NCBI GenBank assembly: GCA_046541875.1
Contig: JBKHCL010000111.1
Span: 1-9,902 of the forward strand
Direction: 5' to 3'
Length of the DNA: 9,902 nucleotides
Source of the DNA: CAZFPT01 sp046541875
GTDB taxonomy: Bacteria; Planctomycetota; Phycisphaerae; SM23-33
The notes under the pieces were generated by a model that saw only the letters and a program-made list of their open reading frames with translations, had not been told where the DNA came from and searched no databases. The number at the start of each line of letters is the position of its first letter. Positions within the stretch are counted from its first letter, which is position 1. Below, one piece after another: positions 6,773-9,902 of this stretch. Both the position numbers and the translations under genes were made by a program.

Positions 6773-7615
6773 TCAGTCCCTGGGTTCGGGTGCCGGCAGC
6801 CCCAGCAGTTCCATTACCTGTTGCAGGTCGGACCAGACCTTGCCGCGGTTTTCCACGGTGTACTGCCGCAGCACGTAGGCCGGGTGGAAGGTCGGCATGA
6901 CCGGGATCCCGGCCAGCCCCTCACCGATCTCGGGCAGGGCGGCCCAGTGGCCTCGCATCTGCGTGATGCCCGTCCGCGTGTTCAGCAGCGCCCTGGTCGA
7001 GGGGTTGCCCAGTGTCACGATGCATTTGGGCGCGATGATCTGCAACTGTCGTACCAGGTATCCCCAGCAGGCCGACACTTCTTCGGGGGCGGGAGTGCGG
7101 TTGTTGGGGGGGCGACACTTCACCACGTTGCAGATGAAGATCTTTTCGCGACTCAGCCCCATCGCGGCGATCATCTTGTCCAGCAGCTTGCCCGCCCTGC
7201 CCACGAACGGTCTGCCGCTGAGGTCCTCGTCCTGCCCCGGACCCTCGCCCACGAACACCAGGTCCGCGTCGGGGTTGGTTTCGCCGAACACCGTGTGCGT
7301 TCGCGACTGGCAAAGCGGGCACTTCCGGCAGAGTCGCACTTCCTGCTCGTCCATCGCACCCAGGGCGTCGGCCTTCTCCGAGGCAGTCATCGACGCGCCG
7401 GCCGGCGGGGCGGTCGTGCGGGGCGTGGCCGATCGGGGTGCGGCCGATCGGCGCGCGGTCGTGCGGGCGGCGGCTGAGGTGGGGCTTTCCACGGCCGCCG
7501 TCACCACCTCGGGAAGCTCGCTGCCGCGACGGGGAATGTACTGCCCGCCCAGCAACTCCTCGATGGCGACCAACTGTCTTGCCGCGGCCGATAGCTGTTG
7601 ATATTCCTCACTCAT
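6773..7615 (-). CDS. Uracil-DNA glycosylase, family 4 (4Fe-4S)
   Basis: This 280-residue enzyme excises uracil from DNA (from cytosine deamination or dUMP incorporation) as the first step of base excision repair. The iron-sulfur ligands are recognisable: Cys96-x2-Cys99, Cys167 (in NVVKC) and Cys183, with spacings almost identical to the family 4 prototype from Thermus. Motif A is GEGPGQDED (123-131), followed by GRPFVGRAGKLLD (134-146); motif B is the HP pair His244-Pro245 in PTFHPAYVL. The N-terminal ~90 residues are an extension: a short helical segment and an Ala/Pro/Thr/Arg-rich linker (about 50-80), encoded by repetitive DNA. Start choice: ATG at 7615 gives MSEEYQQL; in-frame ATGs at 7627 and 7624 are possible. 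The open frame continues to 7771 but that would overlap thyX. It is divergent from thyX, a logical partner because both control uracil in DNA. The 135-bp spacer downstream separates it from the propeller operon. Confidence 0.95.
   Translation of the reverse strand: MSEEYQQLSAAARQLVAIEELLGGQYIPRRGSELPEVVTAAVESPTSAAARTTARRSAAPRSATPRTTAPPAGASMTASEKADALGAMDEQEVRLCRKCPLCQSRTHTVFGETNPDADLVFVGEGPGQDEDLSGRPFVGRAGKLLDKMIAAMGLSREKIFICNVVKCRPPNNRTPAPEEVSACWGYLVRQLQIIAPKCIVTLGNPSTRALLNTRTGITQMRGHWAALPEIGEGLAGIPVMPTFHPAYVLRQYTVENRGKVWSDLQQVMELLGLPAPEPRD
7410..7466 (-). repeat. Short repeats encoding the glycosylase low-complexity linker
   Basis: GCGGTCGTGCGG occurs at 7410-7421 and again at 7455-7466. 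Between them GGCCGATCGG occurs at 7427-7436 and 7442-7451, a 15-bp (5-codon) period. The encoded peptide reads TTARRSAAPRSATPRTTAPP, with the unit R-S-A-[AT]-P. The period keeps the reading frame, so this looks like slippage or unit expansion in a tolerant interdomain linker. Confidence 0.6.
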
Positions 7616-7692
7616 GCCCGCCATCATAGCGGCCGAGGCGACCTCTCGCCAGCCGACCCGGCCCGGTTCCCCACAGCGGGCGATTCCCGCAC

Positions 7693-7721
7693 TTGCCTCG
7701 CCGCGACCGAATCGGCAGAAT
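7693..7721 (+). promoter_or_regulatory. Possible thyX promoter giving a leaderless or near-leaderless mRNA
   Basis: TTGCCT (7693-7698) and CAGAAT (7716-7721) are each 4 of 6 matches to sigma70 boxes and have the optimal 17-bp spacing. The putative -10 box ends 9 bp before the thyX ATG at 7731, so transcription would begin at or within a few bases of the start codon. Consistent with that, no Shine-Dalgarno is visible before the ATG. Both boxes are weak, so this is a hypothesis. Confidence 0.35.
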
Positions 7722-7730
7722 GGGCGCACC

Positions 7731-8471
7731 ATGAAACGAGTCACCGCCACCGTCACGCTCGCCCGCCACACCGCCGACCCGCAGGAGCTGATCGCCTCGG
7801 CGGCCCGGCTTTGCTACGCCACCGAAACCGAGGGCATTCTCGACCAAGACCCCGCCGGGGCGGCGAAGTTCGTGGCGATGCTCAAACGCCTCGGCCACCA
7901 CAGCACATTGGAGCACGCCTCGTTCACCTTCCTGCTGGAGGGCGTCTCGCGGGCGCTGACCCATCAACTGGTCCGTCACCGCATCGCCAGCTTCTCCCAG
8001 CGGTCGCAGCGGTATGTGGCCCATGGCGATTTCGACTACGTCATGCCGCCCCAACTGGAGCAGAAGACCGTCGACGACGATGGTACGGACGTGCCGGCGG
8101 CGGACTATTTCCGCGAAACAATGGATCTGATCGCCCAGCGGTACGAGAAGCTCTGCGAGGCGATGGGCAACGAGGGCGAACGCACCAACCAGGACGCCCG
8201 CTATATCCTGCCCAACGCCTGCGAGACGAAGATTTTCGTGACGATGAACGCCCGGGAGCTGTTGCATTTCTTCGCCGAGCGCCTCTGCCTGCGGGCCCAG
8301 TGGGAAATCCGTGGCGCGGCCGAGCAGATGCTCCGGCAGGCGAAAGAGGTCTGCCCGGCCGTCTTCGAAGGGGCCGGGCCCAAGTGCGTCCTCAGCGGCC
8401 ATTGCCCGGAAGGCAAAATGACCTGCGGCCGACTGAAAGAACAACTCGAAAAGTACGCCCCGCAAAAATGA
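7731..8471 (+). CDS. thyX: Flavin-dependent thymidylate synthase ThyX
   Basis: ThyX converts dUMP to dTMP using methylenetetrahydrofolate as carbon donor and NAD(P)H through bound FAD; it acts as a cytoplasmic homotetramer. This 246-residue protein has the defining RHR-x7-S motif at Arg82-His83-Arg84-IASFSQR-Ser92. It also has GHHSTLEHASF (55-65), which includes the S-x2-E-H flavin-site motif; DARYILPNACETK (155-167), with the arginine expected to bind dUMP; and the helix NARELLHFFAER (173-184). The length is normal. The C-terminus carries four cysteines (208, 219, 225, 232) in the pattern C-x10-C-x5-C-x6-C, seen in part of the family. The start is ATG at 7731 because MKRV aligns with the usual N-terminus; an in-frame ATG at 7614 would add 39 low-complexity residues and overlap the glycosylase start. 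It is the only plus-strand gene, divergent from the glycosylase and convergent with the CYTH gene. Confidence 0.97.
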   Translation: MKRVTATVTLARHTADPQELIASAARLCYATETEGILDQDPAGAAKFVAMLKRLGHHSTLEHASFTFLLEGVSRALTHQLVRHRIASFSQRSQRYVAHGDFDYVMPPQLEQKTVDDDGTDVPAADYFRETMDLIAQRYEKLCEAMGNEGERTNQDARYILPNACETKIFVTMNARELLHFFAERLCLRAQWEIRGAAEQMLRQAKEVCPAVFEGAGPKCVLSGHCPEGKMTCGRLKEQLEKYAPQK

Positions 8472-8502
8472 ACCGCGACTGGCCCGTAGCGCCCGCCGGC
8501 CG

Positions 8503-8520
8503 GGAAACCCCTCCGGTTCC
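8503..8520. terminator. Weak hairpin between convergent thyX and CYTH genes
   Basis: GGAA-A-CC and GGTTCC pair around a CCTCC loop, giving a 6-bp stem with one bulged A. It sits in the 57-bp gap (8472-8528) between two convergent stop codons, where a bidirectional terminator would be expected. There is no T-tract on either side, so intrinsic termination is doubtful. Confidence 0.25.
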
Positions 8521-8528
8521 GCCCCACG

Positions 8529-9050
8529 CTACCCCAACAGCAGGTCGCTGTAGGACTCGGCGAGCAGATCGTCTTTGCTGATTCGCAGTGTCTCCATCCA
8601 CTGGTCCACCTGCCTGCGGAGATGGTCTTCGCCCAGGTGTCCGTCGGCGTCGATGGCTTCGATCTCCACGAACCGCCCCAGGCCGGTAACGTCGTCTATG
8701 TGGAACTTCACGTTCTCGGCGTAGTAGATCTCGCGGCGTTTGTCGACCACCACCAGCGTGTCCAGGGCGGCAGAGAGCACCTCGCGAAGGCGGGCGGCCT
8801 GCTGGGCACCCACGGGGTGATACAACTCCACCCGGGCCGGGCGAGGTCCGGAGACGGCCGGTCGATCGTAGTGGATCAGAGCGGTCTCGATGGTTCCCTG
8901 TCGCAGCTTGAGTCGGCCTTGGGCGGGGGTGAAGTAGGTGTCGATCTGGTGATCGCGGCCGTGATGTTCAGCACCGGCGTCGATCAGCGCGTCGGCGACG
9001 GCGTCGGGTTCGGCGCAGCGCGCCTTGATCTCGATGTTCAGATGCGCCAT
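8529..9050 (-). CDS. CYTH-domain protein (class IV adenylate cyclase / thiamine triphosphatase-like)
   Basis: CYTH proteins form an eight-stranded tunnel that binds a triphosphate and two metal ions. Known members cyclise ATP (CyaB-type) or hydrolyse thiamine triphosphate or tripolyphosphate. This 173-residue protein shows the N-terminal LNIEIKAR (4-11; Glu7, Lys9, Arg11), DTYF (37-40), the basic strand RLKLR (46-50), Lys104-Arg105-Arg106, the acidic HIDDV (117-121) and FVEIE (128-132; Glu129, Glu131). These are the alternating acidic and basic tunnel residues of the fold. The NIEIKAR start and the length near 175 are closest to the class IV cyclase subgroup, but that subgroup includes many members of unproven activity. 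The start at 9050 is supported by GGGAGGA 10 nt upstream. It follows the lipoprotein gene by 36 bp on the same strand and is presumably co-transcribed. It is cytoplasmic. The family is secure; the reaction is not. Confidence 0.88.
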   Translation of the reverse strand: MAHLNIEIKARCAEPDAVADALIDAGAEHHGRDHQIDTYFTPAQGRLKLRQGTIETALIHYDRPAVSGPRPARVELYHPVGAQQAARLREVLSAALDTLVVVDKRREIYYAENVKFHIDDVTGLGRFVEIEAIDADGHLGEDHLRRQVDQWMETLRISKDDLLAESYSDLLLG

Positions 9051-9060
9051 GGCGGCGGGG

Positions 9061-9067
9061 TCCTCCC
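9061..9067 (-). promoter_or_regulatory. Ribosome binding site of the CYTH gene
   Basis: GGGAGGA on the minus strand ends 10 nt before the ATG at 9050. It lies in the 36-bp spacer after the lipoprotein stop (TAA at 9089-9087). It is one of the strongest Shine-Dalgarno matches in the window, which implies independent initiation on a shared transcript. Confidence 0.7.
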
Positions 9068-9086
9068 GGCGGGGGGAACGCGGTGA

Positions 9087-9698
9087 TTACGATTCGTCCT
9101 GTTGCTCGCGCGCTGCCGGCGCGGCCAGCCCGGCCTGCTGGTGAATCGCCCCGGTGAGCTTCTTTGAGAGCGGCGCGTTGAGCCCGAGGTTCGATCGCTG
9201 CTGCTCGCGGTGCCGGCCGTAATCCACCATCCAGGCCGGCGAGACGCCCCCCCCGCGGAACATGAGGATCGCCTCGGAGGAGGCCTCCAGTTGTGGCTGA
9301 GGGCGGTTCGATCGCGTTTCGGTGACGTAGGCGGTGACGGCGTATTGGTCTTCGGCGTCCTCCCGTCGACGGACGGTCACGTGGGCCTGGCGGAAGATGG
9401 TCTGCAGTGAGCTTTCCAGGGCGCCGTGGCGGGTGGCGGCATCCTCGCGCCAGAACTCCCAGAACTGCTTGCCGGTCATCGGCTGGGTTACGATGCGCCC
9501 GGCCCGTCGGTCGGCGTAGGCGATCTCCCAGCCCCACTCCCGCAGCGTTGTCAGCGAGGCATCCCAGACAGCCTGGAAGTTCCGCTCGGCGTCGGTTCGC
9601 GGGCCGACATCCACGACCGGTTCGGTGTGAGACGCGCACCCGCCGGTGACGCATGCCGCCGCCAGCACGATCATCCACATCCCTGTTGTTCGTCGCAT
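9087..9698 (-). CDS. Predicted lipoprotein of unknown function
   Basis: I do not recognise a named family for this 203-residue protein. It begins MRRTTGMWMIVLAAACVTGG with Cys21 next, a signal peptide followed by a lipobox-like V-T-G-G-C. The -3 residue is Thr where Leu is usual, so lipidation is likely but not certain. The mature part has a small alpha/beta segment FQAVWDASLTTLREWGWEI (41-59), then YADRRAGRIVTQP (61-73) and QFWEFWRED (78-86). The pattern of a helix plus a G-x-I-x-T strand is reminiscent of small periplasmic helix-grip lipoproteins such as BamC repeats (inference). The C-terminus is Gln/Ala-rich and hydrophilic. Start choice: ATG 9698 has AAAGG 6 nt upstream and gives a compact signal peptide; ATG 9725 (MANISERRS) also has a nearby GAGG and is a credible alternative. 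It is followed after 36 bp by the CYTH gene. Confidence 0.78.
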   Translation of the reverse strand: MRRTTGMWMIVLAAACVTGGCASHTEPVVDVGPRTDAERNFQAVWDASLTTLREWGWEIAYADRRAGRIVTQPMTGKQFWEFWREDAATRHGALESSLQTIFRQAHVTVRRREDAEDQYAVTAYVTETRSNRPQPQLEASSEAILMFRGGGVSPAWMVDYGRHREQQRSNLGLNAPLSKKLTGAIHQQAGLAAPAAREQQDES

Positions 9699-9704
9699 GC
9701 TTCG

Positions 9705-9709
9705 CCTTT
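9705..9709 (-). promoter_or_regulatory. Ribosome binding site favouring the 9698 start of the lipoprotein
   Basis: AAAGG on the minus strand ends 6 nt before the ATG at 9698. A competing GAGG lies 5 nt before the ATG at 9725. Both are in frame, so the N-terminus may differ by nine residues without affecting the mature lipoprotein. Confidence 0.5.
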
Positions 9710-9767
9710 CGGAAATGTTCGCCATCGCCGCCTCGCCGAGTGGCCGGCGGGCGAACCATATCCTACT

Positions 9768-9796
9768 GTTGTATTGCAGCGCCATTCGTTTGGCAA
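9768..9796 (-). promoter_or_regulatory. Candidate sigma70-like promoter of the lipoprotein-CYTH unit
   Basis: TTGCCA (9796-9791, 5 of 6 matches to TTGACA) and TACAAC (9773-9768, 4 of 6 to TATAAT) are exactly 17 bp apart on the minus strand. Transcription would start near 9760, leaving a leader of about 35 or 60 nt for the two candidate starts. The position also argues against a start at 9845, which lies upstream of the promoter. The surrounding DNA is the most AT-rich stretch in this part of the window. Confidence 0.5.
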
Positions 9797-9902
9797 CCGC
9801 GATGCTGACCTTGCACCCACCTGCACCCGCGCAGCACCTGCCCATTGCCCCCTGGCCCTGGAGACTCGCCCGGCCTCCGGGGCCGCTTAATGCGCCGGGG
9901 GC

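Noticed and set aside
7614..7730. Upstream start of thyX at 7614
   Set aside because: It adds 39 low-complexity residues, overlaps the glycosylase start codon and is not seen in the family; MKRV at 7731 fits.
7616..7771. Upstream extension of the glycosylase to ATG 7771
   Set aside because: It would overlap the thyX start region and adds residues with no family similarity; MSEEYQQL at 7615 is a more natural N-terminus.
9699..9845. Lipoprotein start at 9845
   Set aside because: It would bury the signal peptide behind about 49 residues and lies upstream of the promoter candidate at 9768-9796.
1..9902. Defence system, CRISPR array, mobile element or tRNA
   Set aside because: No regularly spaced repeats, transposase or recombinase motifs, terminal inverted repeats or tRNA cloverleaf were seen. 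All gene products are metabolic, repair or envelope types.

Overview
The window is GC-rich and densely coded and looks like bacterial chromosomal DNA, most likely from a member of the Planctomycetota (Phycisphaerae-like is a guess). The clues are two adjacent secreted eight-bladed PQQ-like propeller proteins with the N-terminal W-R-G motif common in planctomycetes, a very large FtsX-type permease, a glycosyltransferase with an N-terminal C-x2-C motif, and ThyX in place of ThyA. No 16S or other phylogenetic marker is present, so this placement is an inference. I saw no tRNA, rRNA, CRISPR array, transposase or phage gene.

Positions 1-6637 hold one minus-strand gene string, read right to left: PQQ-like propeller A (6637-5342), PQQ-like propeller B (5257-4034), a GT4-type glycosyltransferase (4027-2729), a LolD/MacB-type ABC ATPase (2732-2022) and an FtsX-family permease (2025 to beyond base 1). 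The gaps are 84 bp and 6 bp, then two 4-bp ATGA overlaps, so the last four genes are almost certainly co-transcribed and translationally coupled. The string resembles an envelope-assembly or export operon. An FtsX/LolD-type transporter is paired with a cytoplasmic sugar transferase and two exported beta-propeller proteins. Its substrate cannot be read from the sequence.

Positions 6638-8471 hold a DNA-uracil pair. A family 4 (4Fe-4S) uracil-DNA glycosylase on the minus strand (7615-6773) is divergent from thyX, flavin-dependent thymidylate synthase, on the plus strand (7731-8471). They share a 115-bp intergenic region. One enzyme makes dTMP from dUMP and the other removes uracil from DNA, so the pairing is functionally sensible. 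A putative thyX promoter ends about 10 bp before the start codon and no Shine-Dalgarno is visible, so the thyX mRNA may be leaderless.

Positions 8472-9902 hold a second minus-strand unit that converges on thyX: a small predicted lipoprotein of unknown function (9698-9087) followed 36 bp later by a CYTH-domain protein of the class IV adenylate cyclase / thiamine-triphosphatase type (9050-8529). A good sigma70-like promoter candidate lies at 9768-9796. Bases 9797-9902 show no supportable feature. No intergenic stretch exceeds 300 bases. Long plus-strand open frames opposite the minus-strand genes are GC-bias shadows.
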